Below are positions 1 through 12,285 of a DNA stretch of 64,000 bases, piece by piece. The DNA comes from Sambucus nigra (Eukaryota > Streptophyta > Magnoliopsida > Dipsacales > Adoxaceae). The stretch is taken from NCBI GenBank assembly GCA_949130495.1, contig OX422222.1:106071709-106135708 (forward strand). Direction: 5' to 3'. Below the pieces are notes generated by a model. That model did not search any database. It was not told the DNA's origin and was given only the letters and a program-made list of their open reading frames with translations. Made by a program: the position numbers and the translations under genes. Position 1 is the first letter of the stretch; each line of letters begins with the position of its first letter.

Positions 1-1108
1 CTGTAGCTGATGCCCCTTGTTAACATCACATTACATTAATGTTCTTAACTTCAACCTGGAAAGTTTTAAATCACCCATGAAAAACAAAATCTAACTTCAA
101 AATAAAAATTGAAATTCCAATGTGTACAATTGCCATATGTAGATAAATTTCAATTTCAACCATGCATAACATTTAAACAAAGATAAATATTGGATTTAAT
201 CAATAATTAATATATAATGAACCATTAAGAAATTGAATGCTTATGTTTGATCTACTCCTTACTCTAAGCATTTGATTTAGTCATAACCATCAAATAAACA
301 TTGTTCTTATAACCCCTAAATATGGAAAAGCAAAATTCCATGTAACACAAGTCTATTGAAAGAAAATTGGATACAAATATATGAGAATGTAACTATATCA
401 TACACTATTATGATGAAGTATTTCAAAACAATGTAGATTTTGACATGTTCTAAAAAATCACAAAAACCAGAGTTTTGTGAACAAATCACAAAATTGTCCA
501 GAACAAATCACATATATACTTTTTATAAGATCTAGGTTTCAACAGAACATGGAATCAAATTTAAAGAGGGGCAAAAAATTAAAGTACGATCAGTTGGGAT
601 TATACATAAATTAAGCAGTGAAAAAAACCAATCATTTTCTCTGAAAGCCCTTAAACCCTCTACTTCATCTTAATTTCTCTTTATATTTAAAGATGTAGTT
701 TATGCTTTATATAGATCGATGGAGATAGCTATCAAGATATACTATAAACCCTAGCTAAACCACTCAATCAAAATAATATAATCAAATATCAAACCATAAG
801 ACATACCTCTTGAGTAAGATCTTTATAAACCACAAACCCTAGCTCGAAGAAGGATGTGGCGAGAGAGAGAGCGGAGAGACGAGAGAGAGAGATGGAGGGG
901 GAAAAAATTAGGAGGAATAATTTTTTTAGGGTATTTATATTTTGATGAAATGTGCTCAATTTTAGCACATTTTGAAACAGTGCCAAATTTTGGCACAGTT
1001 TTAAAGTGTGCTGGATTATCATTAAACCATGTCAGAATTTGGCACAGTTTTAAACTGTGCCTGATTTTTAATATCAAGGTATGCCAAATTACTATTTTTG
1101 GTGTAGTG
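1..1108 (-). mobile_element. Partial CACTA (En/Spm) transposon, terminal part
   Basis: The segment ends at 1096-1108 with TTTTGGTGTAGTG, the reverse complement of a CACTA terminal inverted repeat (CACTACACCAAAA). Just inside are subterminal repeats built on TTTGGCACAG: a near-palindrome at 981-996, and GCACAGTTTTAAACTGTGC at about 1042-1060. Next inward comes a GA-rich tract and AT-rich DNA. The same order (TIR, short palindromic repeats, GA tract) occurs at the right end of the complete CACTA element at 33258-47448, where it is the 5' side of minus-strand transposase genes. The repeat core differs, so this is another family. The other end lies outside the window, so TSD and length cannot be checked. 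Confidence 0.68.
861..900. repeat. GA-rich simple repeat
   Basis: A GAGA-rich tract, mostly (GA)n with AGAGAC interruptions, inside the end of the partial CACTA element. A similar GA tract sits at 47169-47184 in the other CACTA element, so it may be a feature of their 5' leaders rather than chance. Confidence 0.6.
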
Positions 1109-1303
1109 AAGCATTCACACCTGTATGATATAGAATAAACTAAAAGTGAAGAAATATGAAAGAACTACACACGACACGATATCATCTTCAAAGATTTTAC
1201 CCCAAATTATTCAACACTAAACGTCATAGGCTTTGTGGGATCACAACTCAATAACTAGCCTACGCTCAAATAGTTTTGTTTGGAATTAAGTGTTCCTATT
1301 ATG

Positions 1304-2241
1304 GTTGCTCGGGTCTATGTGGACGACATAGTCTTTAGATCCAAGTGCTTCTGCCATTCTCACACTTTCGAGGAGAAGATGAAGAGAGAGTTTGAGATGA
1401 GCATGGGAGGTGAGATTATATTCTTCTTAGGTCTCTAGGTTCGTTAGCTTGAGGATAAAATATTCATATCTCAATCCAAATATGCTAGAGACCTTGTGAA
1501 TAAATTCGATCTAGACCCCACTAAGCATGCTCGCACCCCTATGAGTACATCAATATCTTAGCGAATATGCTTTTGGGAATGACGTAGAACATACGTTATA
1601 TCGGAGTATGATAGGTAGTCTTCTTTATCATATCGCTAGTCGTCCCCGTATTGTCTTTAGTGTTGGAGTCTATGTCCGATAATAGGCGTCCCCGAAAGAG
1701 TCACACTTACACACACTTAAACGTATTATCAAATACATGATTGAGACTCTATCATATGGTATTTTGAAATCCTTTGATATCGATGACCGTATGTCCGCCT
1801 ATTCGGATGTCAGTTGGGTCGATTATGTCGATGGAGTAGGAGCACTTCGGGTGGATGTTTTTACTTTAGGAGTACTCTGGTCTCATGGAAAAGTCCATAT
1901 CTTTATCCCCAGCAGAGGTTGAGTATATAGCCAAAGGGAGTTATTGCACGCAAGTCTTATAGACAAAGCAAATGTTGGAGGATTACAAAATTTTACATGT
2001 CACGATAACTATTTCCTGTAATAATACGAGTACCATTCACATTTCATGTAATCCAGTCTAGTATTAGCACACAAATCACATTAGGATACGCGATCACTTT
2101 ATTCGCGACCTAGTTGAGGAGAAGGTCGTGTCCTTGAGCTTTGTTAGCATCAATTGTTAGTTGGCCGACATTTTCATGAAACCTTTAGATGCACTTCGAT
2201 TTGAGGATCTTAGAAAATCTTTAAGTATTTGCACCACTGAC
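1304..2241 (+). pseudogene. Ty1/copia pol remnant (RT C-terminus and RNase H)
   Basis: Translation from 1304 gives the RT catalytic box VYVDDIVF, then the copia landmarks EFEMSMGGEIIFFLGL and FISQSKYARDLVNKFDLDP, then ARTPMSTS, all typical of the RT C-terminal part of plant copia pol. About 1737-1910 holds a degraded RNase H start (SDVSWVDYVDGVGALR, where a D-W pair and a serine-rich turn are usual). Near 2085-2240 the copia pol tail is readable (RDHFIRDLVEEKVVSL, then ADIFMKPLDALRFEDL). Several stops and frame changes separate the pieces, for example TAG after FFLGL, so no functional protein is possible. Everything upstream of the RT box (gag, protease, integrase, 5' LTR) is missing or unrecognisable. 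Family: Ty1/copia; lineage not determined. Confidence 0.82.
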
Positions 2242-3916
2242 TAAGATTGGACATGTTATCTAGTATAGGATAATTTTCATAATTATTTTCCTTTATTCAT
2301 ATTGTTAGATTGTGTTACCATTATATTATCATTGTATTTACAATTTTTCGTGTCCATGTATTTTTTTTTTAAATCCAAAGAGAGTTTTGTTTTTTATTTT
2401 TTGATTTTTTTTGAAAAAGTATGAAAAGACTTTCGATTTCTTTTTAAGAAAAGAAAATGTAAAATACAAAAGGATTTTATTTTGATAAAATTTATTTTTT
2501 TAAAAATCCAAAAAAAAAATTATTTTTTTTACACCATATGTGGATAATCATAAAAGATGTCCGAATAACCCAATCATTCCATAACCCCATGACTATTTAT
2601 AGTGTTTTGAGATGGGGCATCATTTAATTTATGTGCTTTATAATGTGTGGAGTCGTTAAGATGTGATTTGATGACAACTTGCTACATGTTTGACTCCTTG
2701 TCTTCTTTAATGCACATGAGCACGAACTTATATGAGTATTGTACTTACGTGTTAAATGTTGATTGTAGTGTTTTCATTTCAATTGTACTTTTAAAACAAA
2801 CCAAATGTGAAAAACGAAATAATAAATAGTTGTGCACATAAGAACCATTACCCGGATTTAAGAAGATCATTTTTCTGGTAGAAGTGTTATATTTTGAGCA
2901 ATGGAATTCGGTTGTGAAAGATATGTTGAATTTGCGTGAAAAGCCACTATTTGTAATGAAAATATCCAAAAAGATTAATGGCACATAAAAACAAAAATGC
3001 CAGGCCATTTGCTTGACATTGATGCGTCGTTAGAAATAAGCATTAATTTTTTCAAAATAATTGAGTATAAATTCAATATGTGAGACTTTGAGGGAGTTAA
3101 GTCGAAGAAGATCAATAGGTTTATACATACTATAAAAATCTCATAAGATATTATATAGTTTTTGGCATCACGGGCGTGAAAATCACTTACGGTCTTGATT
3201 AACTGATTAGGTTAAGTCAACTTCACATGAGTTCACCATTTTTACACCTAAGGTAAACTTTGAGATCTTGCATTAATGATGTCTCAATCCTTCATGCAGA
3301 TGTTTTATGCTTGTATAAGTTGATTAACCTATAGAATATGTTCACACCCCGACCTTCGGTTTCCATGATTCGGGTATTTTTGTGTTTCTCCAAGGTGTGT
3401 TGTAATTGTTAAATTTTATACTTGAAAATTTTGAAAATTTTCAAAAATTGTTTTTAGAGCCTTTGAGTTTATCATTGCATGTTCTCCATTCATATATTTT
3501 GTGAAGATATTTTATCTTTTGTGATGTTCTCCATTATAATGCTTTAGTTTCTACTCCATGTCTATTTCGAACAAAATGAATGGGGAAGAAAAAATTACGG
3601 TGGAGATTACATGAGTTTAATTTATGGGGGAGAATTTTTGCATTTCATTTTATATGTCAAACTCAATGCATCACGGGTATTTGTTTTGCTTCATGTGTGT
3701 TGGTACTTTTGGAAGATCATATTAGGAATACACTCGATGAAGACAAAGTTCTCAAGAGAAACCAAGAAGAAGTGGATATTTGAAGACACCATTATCTTGT
3801 ACCGATCCATTTTTTAGGGATTGGGACGGTATTATGAATGTTTTACTATAGCGAATTTTAATGTAATTTGTATTTCAATTTTATTTTTGTTCCAGAATAG
3901 CCAAAAGGGGGAGATT
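2242..3916 (+). mobile_element. 3' non-coding part of the copia remnant with polypurine tract
   Basis: No supported coding sequence. This 1.7 kb joins the copia pol remnant to its 3' LTR. It ends in AAAAGGGGGAGATT (3903-3916), a strong polypurine tract of the form seen in plant copia elements, directly before TGTAAGAG, which starts the LTR. A long region between pol and the purine tract is common in SIRE-like copia elements, but I see no envelope-like ORF. The short ORFs around 3580-3817 overlap each other in two frames and look like chance. Confidence 0.6.
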
Positions 3917-4951
3917 TGTAAGAGCATATTTTCTTTCATTGCCAAATAGATTAGGCTTATGTAGATTTTTGTGTATCCCGTTACTATTGGACTCAAGCCG
4001 TAACGAACAATCGAATCTTCAACATCTCCACATTACGAAGGTATAAATAAATTAGGATTTCATATTTATTGACATTTACATACGGATATTTTTTTTATTA
4101 AAAACGAAGCAAGTTCTTATGTTTAAAATTTTTTTAAAATTCGTTGACTTTGGTCAAACAAGAATTCATTCTCACTCAAACGAGAAGTCCTACTCATTAA
4201 AAGTCTAATTTCTTCATTTTATCTAATGAGGGCGTAATATTGGCCTCATATAAAGCTAGTTTGAAGCTTGTTCAAACGAGATAGTGTTTTCGATCGAACG
4301 AACTTAATTTCGTTCTAATAATATGATATTCTTGTTCGAAGGAAGATTATTTTCGTTTAAAAGAATGACGTCGACTAGAATTTTTTGTCGACTTATAAAT
4401 ACCTGGTTCGTACAGTTTTTCATATAGACGTTTTGCATATCGAAAACTACATACTTATGTAAAACTCCTCATTTTATTTAGGTTTAAAACACCTTTTGAT
4501 TTACAAATTTCATCACTAATACATCTGTGAATCCGTTTGAAACCCTAAAGTATTGCATATCTGAGTTACTCTTGTGGAGAGAAATGTTTTACTAATGTCC
4601 TTGTAGTTATTAAAGGGATCACTGCTGAAAGAATACAAAGGTTGATCAGTAGATATCAAGGGTGGACCGCCACCTGCGGATAACTAATGATTGAGTCGTA
4701 TTCGTTAGAGGTTTTGGAAGTGGTGTCTTGTAAAACTCTAAATTGCTGAAATATGTTTTGCCCCTTTTAGGGATTTTTTCTTATATCTGTTTGTTGTTGC
4801 TTGAATAGTTAACTTACTGTGTTTGGGTCAATCATCACATGCAAACCTAAATGAATTAGATTAAAATTTGGTATTAATTTGGTTTTGTGTTTGGTGAACA
4901 CCTAATTATATGAATACTCCATTAAGATTGCAAGCTTACTCTCGATCATCA
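3917..4951 (+). repeat. 3' LTR of the copia remnant (right end approximate)
   Basis: Starts TGTAAGAGCAT immediately after the polypurine tract. Around 4390-4400 there is a plausible core promoter (CTTATAAATAC). The most likely end is the CA in CGATCATCACA near 4951, but no second LTR copy or TSD was found, so the right boundary is a guess. Confidence 0.5.
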
Positions 4952-6370
4952 CACTAGTCATCTTCTTATTTAAGGAAATTAGGGGAAATACTTGAACCGT
5001 GTGATGATTCTAGACCATCATGTCCTTATGAAGACGATTTCATGTCATCAATACGTTCAATCTTGACCACTAGGGCATATAAACTAGCAATGTCTAATCT
5101 AGGCATTAAAAAAGCATTTTTTTTTAAATAAGACACAAAGGATATAATTTAATGAGTGTTCATCACAACTTGATCAACTTAGATCTGATATAAATTGAAA
5201 AAGAAGAACGCCAAGAGTGTGCAAAGGCTTAGATTGGGGGGGGGGGGTGTTGCATAGATCTATGAAAAATTTATTTCCAATTATGCTCAAATTATAAGAG
5301 AAACGATAAATATTCAATCAATTGCCTCGATTCAACAGTTACTCATAAATCAGTCAAAATCAAATTCATTTAGTACATGTAATTCAAATAAACTTGATAA
5401 ATTTTGAAATCTTATCAATAGCCTCATTAGGTGTGAATTCGAAACAATTTCTTTAACATCAAAAAATGAGATGTAGAGAATTTAATAAATGATCACAAAT
5501 ATATAAGAACATAATAAGATGGAGAGTGTGTGAGGATAGAGTGTGGTGTAAATCCAAAAAACAAATACGAGATCTATGATGAGAAATCCCACAAGGGCAA
5601 AAAACCTTAGGATTCATGCACTCTCTCACTAACTTTGAAAAGACTTTTTGCGCAATGCATGAAGCGAGAATTAATTCCCAGTCTTCAAAGGTGAATTCTA
5701 TGAACATTACAACTTCCCCCCAATTTAATTAGAAGGAAATGTGTAGCTCCATTACGAGCCAACAAAAGTCCATTATCAACATTCGGTTCAATTATGAAGG
5801 AGGGTGAATGAATTAGATCTCAGGATGCTCTCATGAAAATTCCTTAGATATAGGTTTTTTAGTCAGCTCCTAAAAAGACTGAAAAAACTCTCAAACACAC
5901 GTATGAGATTCGGAATAAAATGACCTTCTTAATTTGAAAATTTATCCAAAACGTTTAAATACAATTTTGAAAAAACAACGACGCCGTGCGCACGGGGAGA
6001 TCTTATCCTTATGCAAGCCCCAAAGTTCATTTAACAAAATAGAGTAATGTGATAGATTAAATATTTTGAGGGAATATATTCAGCAATCATGTGCACGATT
6101 GCTATATTAGTCCATGCAAATGGTTTTGGATGTATACTCTATTTTTCAACTTGAGGCATGATTCTAACAAGAACTCATACAAAAAATTATTTTAATATAC
6201 ATTGAAAAAATATTCTCATGTTTTCAAGTTTGCAAGTGTGTGAACCTTGATAAAAAAAATGAACTACAAAAGACTATATCCTTAAAATGTTATTATAGAT
6301 CACATTTTCAAACTTTTAGATCATTAAGAATTCGGTGAACTATTGAAAACACGAGTTTTTCACAATCAAT
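4952..6370. other. AT-rich stretch without a supported gene
   Basis: No coding sequence is supported. It contains a G homopolymer near 5236-5248. The last several hundred bases lie immediately inside the primer-binding site of a minus-strand copia LTR and are probably its 5' untranslated region. The 82-codon minus-strand ORF at 5459-5707 matches nothing I recognise. Confidence 0.5.
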
Positions 6371-6382
6371 GCTCTGATACCA
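6371..6382 (-). other. Copia primer-binding site (initiator tRNA-Met)
   Basis: On the minus strand this reads TGGTATCAGAGC, the complement of the 3' end of initiator tRNA-Met used by most plant copia and many gypsy elements. It lies two bases beyond the LTR end, as expected for a 5' LTR/PBS junction. Confidence 0.85.
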
Positions 6383-6384
6383 CT

Positions 6385-7493
6385 TGTTGGAAACGTAGAC
6401 CCCCAATTTTAAAAACTTTCACTTTAATTTCCTTTTAAATGCGGAATAAAGATGGTTCAATAAAAGAGAATAATCTTTTCAAGATTCACAATTAAAATAT
6501 TAAACTTTTAATTCTTCAAAAATTAAAATTAAACTAAACCGAATTTTAATTTTCTCAAAATTAACAATTGCACTTTAAAACAAACTTGTGAAAATTTAAC
6601 TTTTAGCCCAAAAGAAATTTAACCCAAGTCCTAAAAATTTGCCTAACAAATAATTAATTCAATTTGCAAATTAGGCCAAACTAAATTTTATCCAATAAAA
6701 ATAATGACTTGAATTAAATTAATATTTACCCAAATTAAATATTCCAATTTTATCTTTTTACCTAAGCATGCATCTAATGTGATTTTGTAAAAGATAAAAT
6801 AAACAAACCACTATGCCGCGATGTACGAGAAAAAATCCACAACGAGAAAAAACCTCGGACGGCCCTAGCCTTAAGTCCACTAAGTACAAAATTTTACAAG
6901 TACAAGATAAATGACTTACTCAACTCGACTCGACTCCTTTCAAGCCCCTAACACGTCTTCTTGTACCAACATCTGCTAATTCGACAATCCCGGAATCCAC
7001 CGGAACCTTGGAATCCACCAATGGAGCTTTAGGAATCCGTCAACCACACATGGTGCCTTTCACCGTACGAGAACGCCGCAGCCAAAACCAAACTTCTTTA
7101 CCGTATGAGAACGACAATTTCGAACGAAATGTTAGAATGTTCATTTTTCAATTTTAAGCCCAAAAACTTTATTCAAAGTTCTAAAAGGACCTTCTAAAAA
7201 TAAAATTCATTTTAAAATAAAATTACACCCATTAAAAAAAATTCCAAGCTCCTATATATATATATGTAATGCATTCATACCTTAGGAGTTATTGGAACTA
7301 AGTTGATGACGTGAAACGAGGCACATGTAAACTGGCAATGATGTTCTCTTGATAAGTAGGTCGTAACGTCTTCAACTTTAACATGTCATAGGCTTGATGG
7401 ATGGTCAATAAATGTATCCTATGACTCAAATATTTTTGTCCGAAATTGAGCCAACACTACATTAAGACTCAATTGCAAACTTGAGTCCTTACA
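6385..7493 (-). repeat. Copia LTR flanked by both PBS and polypurine tract
   Basis: The LTR reads TGTTGGAAACG at the left and ends CCTTACA at the right on the plus strand; on the minus strand it starts TGTAAGGACTC and ends CCAACA. It is about 1.1 kb. Its minus-strand 3' end touches a tRNA-Met primer site (6371-6382) and its 5' end touches a purine tract (AAAAGGGGGAGATT on the minus strand, 7494-7507). Having both on one LTR means internal DNA of a copia element lies on both sides. Confidence 0.75.
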
Positions 7494-7858
7494 AATCTCC
7501 CCCTTTTGCTATTTCGGGACAAAAATCAAAACCAAATCCTAAAGGGCCGTCGAGCTCTACTCTACTCAAAAACAACCCGCCCAAAAATAGAAAACTTGAT
7601 CCAAGACCCAAGGATCAATAGCTTTGCCGGTGAAAATTACCACTTAGAAAAATTGCTGCACACTTAAACAAACAATCAAACGCTTAGGGAATATCAAGAA
7701 TATTAAATGCGTGTAAAATAAATACTCCCCCTAAATTAATTCTTCCTTTATCAACTATGATCAGCCTAAGAAGGTCGTGAATCCCCCTAAGTTAAATCTC
7801 CTAAACTAGGATGCAATTATAATAGCATTAGATACCATTTCTCCCCCTATCACTCCCC
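7494..7858 (-). mobile_element. Copia 3' internal region, left of the gypsy insertion
   Basis: Begins with the copia polypurine tract and continues with several further C-rich runs (CTCCCCCT, ATCCCCCT, purine-rich on the minus strand). No ORF. It is cut at 7858 by the gypsy element, and the same style of sequence resumes after 18118, consistent with one copia region split by the insertion. Confidence 0.6.
7854..7858. other. Target-site duplication TCCCC, left copy
   Basis: TCCCC precedes the left gypsy LTR and TCCCC (18114-18118) follows the right one. The right copy runs into a C homopolymer, so the exact length is uncertain. Confidence 0.65.
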
Positions 7859-10614
7859 TGTAACACCCCGCATTTTTCATGCATTAAATATTTAATTAAT
7901 TCGGGAATTTAAAATTACTTGTGAGTCGTAATTTAATTGAATTAATTAGGGAAATTTTATTTAAATATTAATCGAGGAGTAAATGGTTAATATTTAGAGG
8001 AGTTTATTTACTAAGAGAATAGAAATTATTTATTTAAGTCATTTCGAGTATTAATGACTGGGTATGCACTTATCTCAACCGGGAGTCGGTATAGATTAAA
8101 GGGGTGAGGGGATAAAGATTTTTATAAATTAATTCGGATACCAATTCTGAGTGTACGGTTGAGTCCGGATGGGCCAAGATAGTCGAAAAAGTGTACCCGA
8201 GGGTAATAAACGGGTCACGGGGCGTTTTTAGACATAGCTGGGCCCACACGGGGGTATTTGGGTCACTTGGGCTTGGCCCATTAGGCAAAAAACGGGATTG
8301 GGTAAATTAAGGAATTTGGAAGGAATAATAAAATGGCTGATAGAGTTTTAGAAAAGGCTAAGTGTACTAAGGAACCCTAATAGCAGTTAAAGGCAGTTTT
8401 AGGATCACTAGAGAGCCAATAAGGATCGTCTTCAACCTTGGAAATTCATCTCCGAATCAGACGCTACGAAACCTGAGGCAAGTAGATAACTTGCAATAGT
8501 ATTGAATCTGTTTTGAAATTCATATTCATGTGATGTGTTTGATCAAAAATTCGTTTTGGGTGTTCATGGCATAAACATGAGGTTTTGAAAATAATAATCT
8601 GATTTACGAATTTGAATGAGGATTCTTGAAGAAATCTGATATTATAAATTGATATATATCTGGTAGGATGTTATCTGGATAATTAGAAATGGATTTGATG
8701 ATGGAACTTGGATTGTAAATGGGTATTGGGTAAAAGATGCAGTTTTCCCCAAATACGAAAATTATAGTTAATGGACGAATTAATAATGTTGGTGGACATC
8801 CTGGAGGTTCCTAATAAGTTTTCTAACATGTATTGAGGTTAAGAGGGCTTGAGGTTACGGGTAGAAGAAACTAGGGTTTGAGAAATTTCGTCAATGGCTA
8901 ATTCTGTCTTCGCGAAGAAGACGAAGACCTGCTTGATCGATCGATCGAAGGTCTGGGGTCGATCGATCGAAGGTCGGCAGAATTTGGCAGATTCGCCCAG
9001 TTATGTATATATGAGGGAATTTACATAATAATCTTTATGTAATTAATTATTGAGAAATTAATACATGAGTTTAAATCTAATTAATTGAGAGTAAAGTTAA
9101 TTAGGATTTGAGGGAGTTTTTGGGTGACACGTCATGATTATAAATTCGAGAGTCGGGAATTTAAACTCGAGTGAGGTTATTTCGGGCTATGAGAGTAAGT
9201 CCAAATTTATGGTGGGGGCGACACCAAAGGTGACTAAATTAATTAATGTGTAAATTAATTAATAATTAGGGTTGGACCATAAACTCTTAATAAATTAAAT
9301 AGGCTTGTGTTACGGATTTAGTACATGGTGTAGCCGAGACATTTTATATTTATATATATATACGGTGTGTGATAGTATATATATAGTGTGTGTGTGCATT
9401 AATATCAGAGATTGAATATTAGTATTATATACTCTAGTGCTATAGGGGGGGTTGCGCATAGTGGATGAATCCCCTAGCTTGAGGAGTAGGGCGAGTATAA
9501 TCCCAGGTCATAGCGTCCGTTATATGGGTGAGGGGCATCTCACTTTCAGGGAAGGAATATGACCGCCTCCAATTCGTATGTTAAACTAAGTTAGTGAGCG
9601 AATCTAACTTGGATAACTAGGTTATATGAATACACCTAGTAAGATAGCACTTGGGAAAATTTATATTTTGTGAGTATCTTTACTCGGCGGGATATTAGTA
9701 TTAAATGTTATTTCAGTATGTTTGTGAATGTTGTAATATGATTAAATATATAATTAAGTAAATAATTATATATGGGGTAATTAATACATAGTGAAAAATG
9801 TATTATGTGCATAACAGGTGTGAGTGTTATATGAAATTAAAAAGGGTAATGATTAAATTAAGTTGATGCTTATAATAACTTAACAATCATGATTTAAGAC
9901 ATACTCGGTTAGAGTAAGTTAATTGCAAAGGGTTACATAAGTTATCAGGCCAGGAGAGTAGGACCTAGGTAAATTAAATTAGGGCGTTAGTAGTGCACAT
10001 TAGAGGAGGGGTGAGGATATCCTCAAGGGAGTGCGGCACTAACTAAAATATGAAGAGCATGCATATTTATTTATTACTGCAAGTTAATCATTTGTTAAAT
10101 GTTTTTGGGTACTAACCCTTGCTATAAAAAATTTAAAAACCTTTTAGGTGTCCAGCCACAGGGACGCCAGGCTTGACTCTATTCCAGATATCCGTTGTTG
10201 CAGTACATGTGGATGTTGTGGGATTTTTAATAGACGCCTCCTTCTTTCATTCGTGTAGAGACTCTCTAGAAATTATCTGAGCTTGTCGCTCACAGTTCAT
10301 TTATCAGTATTAGACTTGTTGAGACTTTCTTCTTATCTTTACTTGTATTGGGTTTTTGGACCGATGGTTTATTCGGTTAGGTATTTTATTTGTGGATGGT
10401 TATTTTAGTTAATCTGTGATTATGTATTATTTTATGTTCTGCGTGAGTTTTATTTAATTAATTGTAAGATAAAAATTGGCACCAGTCTACTTTTCTCACT
10501 TAGGTGGTTAGTAATTAAAAAGACGACAGTGATGCTAAGAATGGACCAACTGAGAAACCTTTTCTAACTTGATTTAGGACTGATCACCCGGGATTAATTA
10601 GGCGGGGTGTCACA
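7859..10614 (+). repeat. 5' LTR of the gypsy element
   Basis: Starts TGTAACACCCCGCATTT, ends GGGGTGTCACA, followed by two bases and the PBS. Contains a short TCGATCGA-rich patch near 8937-8970, an AT/GT-rich microsatellite near 9345-9395, and a poly-G run near 9445. All recur in the 3' LTR. Confidence 0.93.
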
Positions 10615-10616
10615 GA

Positions 10617-10628
10617 TGGTATCAGAGC
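10617..10628 (+). other. Gypsy primer-binding site (initiator tRNA-Met)
   Basis: TGGTATCAGAGC, two bases after the LTR end; complementary to the 3' end of initiator tRNA-Met. Confidence 0.92.
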
Positions 10629-10805
10629 ATCAGGTTCTAGTGTCCTTAAGATCTGTGCGGCTTTCTACGTTTCAGCGTAGCACTCGTTTGTTATAGAGCC
10701 CTATTATTAGGACTGTTGATTCATTTTCCGCTTGTGAGATAATCGTATATCTGCTGTGTATATTATTGTGTAAATTATATACTTATACAATTCAATCTAT
10801 TTCAG

Positions 10806-11823
10806 ATGCCACCAAAGAGGCAAAGAGCGGAGTGGGCTGAGGCTAGGGATGAGGTGAGAGAGGCTCATCAGGAGTCACAGATACCACCACCACCACCCGA
10901 GTTGATTTCCACTAATCAGGTGGCAGTGATAGTGGCCCAGGCGGTCGAGGCAACGATGCGAGTTATGGCAGCTCATTTTCCACAGCCCCAGACACCGCTT
11001 CCAGTGGACCCAGTAGTCCAGGCTCCAGTGGGGCCACCGTCTTGGCAGCAAGTTAGGGAGACCTTTCAGAAGGGTCACCCACCTGAGTTTCGAGGTAGCA
11101 CCGATGTGGGGGAGGCTTGTGACTGGAAGAAGAATGTTCAGCGCCATATGCGCATGCTGGAGGAGCGAAATTTGATGACGACATCCGAATCTGGGGTGCG
11201 GTTCGACCGTAAATACTTTCCACCAGCGGTAGAGACTGAGATTAGAAAGAAATTCAGTGATTTAGTTCAGGGTGACCAATCAGTGGCAGACTACGAGGAA
11301 GAGTTCACCCGTTTGGAAAACTCTGTGCCAAATGAGGTGAGTGATGAGGAGCGCAAGAAATCAAAGTTTATAGACGGTTTAGCCTGGCGGATCAGGCAAC
11401 ACTTGATTGGAAATTCGGCGTTAGTGACGGATACAGACGTCGTTAATGTTGCACTTGTACACTGCCAGGATCATCGCTTCCATACGAAGGGGAGCAAGTG
11501 AACAGGGGAGCCGAGCCAACAGGGCAAGGTTGTTACTAGTAGTGACACAAGTGGTGCTCAGCAGCAGGCGGGTAGTCAGCAAGGGAATCAGGCTAAGAAG
11601 TTTAAGCCTGGTGGTTTCCGACAGGGAGGACAGGGGTTCAGGCAGGGGCAGCCGGGCCCGAATCAGCAACAGCAGGTTCCTCAGGGCCGTCAGGGCCAAG
11701 GGAACAATGGGGGAGGCCAGCAGGGCCAGGGCCATCCGCGTCAGGGCCAACGACAAGGGGATGGTCAGAGACGCTGTTTTATGTGTGGCCAGCCAGGACA
11801 TTTCAAGAGGGAATGCCCATAGA
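10806..11823 (+). pseudogene. gag of the gypsy element, broken
   Basis: The capsid/nucleocapsid precursor, starting MPPKRQRAEW. Landmarks: the Retrotrans_gag-type region around VADYEEEFTRLENSVP and SKFIDGLAWRIRQHLIG, a glutamine/glycine-rich linker, and a CCHC zinc knuckle at about 11775-11820 (CFMCGQPGHFKREC). A TGA at 11499-11501 interrupts the frame before the linker; the zinc knuckle lies downstream in the same frame. A TAG at 11821-11823 follows the knuckle. The block between RMLEERNLMTT and FDRKYFPP looks shortened compared with plant chromoviral gag, where a W-rich stretch is usual, so an internal deletion is likely. The protein would be a truncated capsid without its RNA-binding knuckle. 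Confidence 0.88.
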
Positions 11824-12285
11824 GGGGAAGAGGTCAACAGCAGGAGGCCCAACAGGGGCAACGGGGGAAATTACCACCAGCAGCACCAGCCCCACCTGCC
11901 CCACCTCAGCAGGGGCAGATGCACTACGAACGTGTGTTTAACGTCCGGGATGTCCCTAATCCCCCGGCGCAGCAAGCACCGCCAGCAGTTGAGGGTATGT
12001 TTCTCATTCATGGTTATGAGGGTAGTATTCTCTTTGATACGGGAGCATCACATTCATTCATTAAATTAAATTTTGCTAAACGGGTCGGTCTACTAGAGAC
12101 CGCGGGAGGTCTTCGAATGTGTGTAGAGTAGCCAGTTGGCAAAGGGGCTACGATTCACTCGATTTGTCGGGGTGTGGACATTTTGATCGGGAGACTTAGT
12201 TTAGCGGTGGACCTACTAGTGTTAGATATGGAGGAGTACGATGTTATTTTGGGTATGGATTGGTTGGCAGGTTATCGGGGATGGT
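11824..12285 (+). pseudogene. Retroviral-type aspartic protease region of the gypsy element
   Basis: In the same frame as gag. The catalytic triplet region ILFDTGASHSFI is at about 12027-12062 (Asp-Thr-Gly-Ala-Ser at 12036-12050), and a second protease-side landmark, [10 protein letters not shown], is near 12240-12269. A TAG at 12129-12131 lies between them, and a frameshift at about 12270-12285 moves the reading frame into the RT region. The enzyme would normally cut the Gag-Pol precursor. It cannot be made intact here. Confidence 0.85.

Noticed and set aside
3580..3817. Envelope-like ORF of the copia remnant
   Set aside because: Two overlapping short ORFs in different frames, no signal peptide or membrane pattern that would support it.
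11446..12069. 207-codon plus-strand ORF overlapping gag/protease
   Set aside because: Shadow frame; the zinc knuckle and protease DTGAS are in the gag frame instead.
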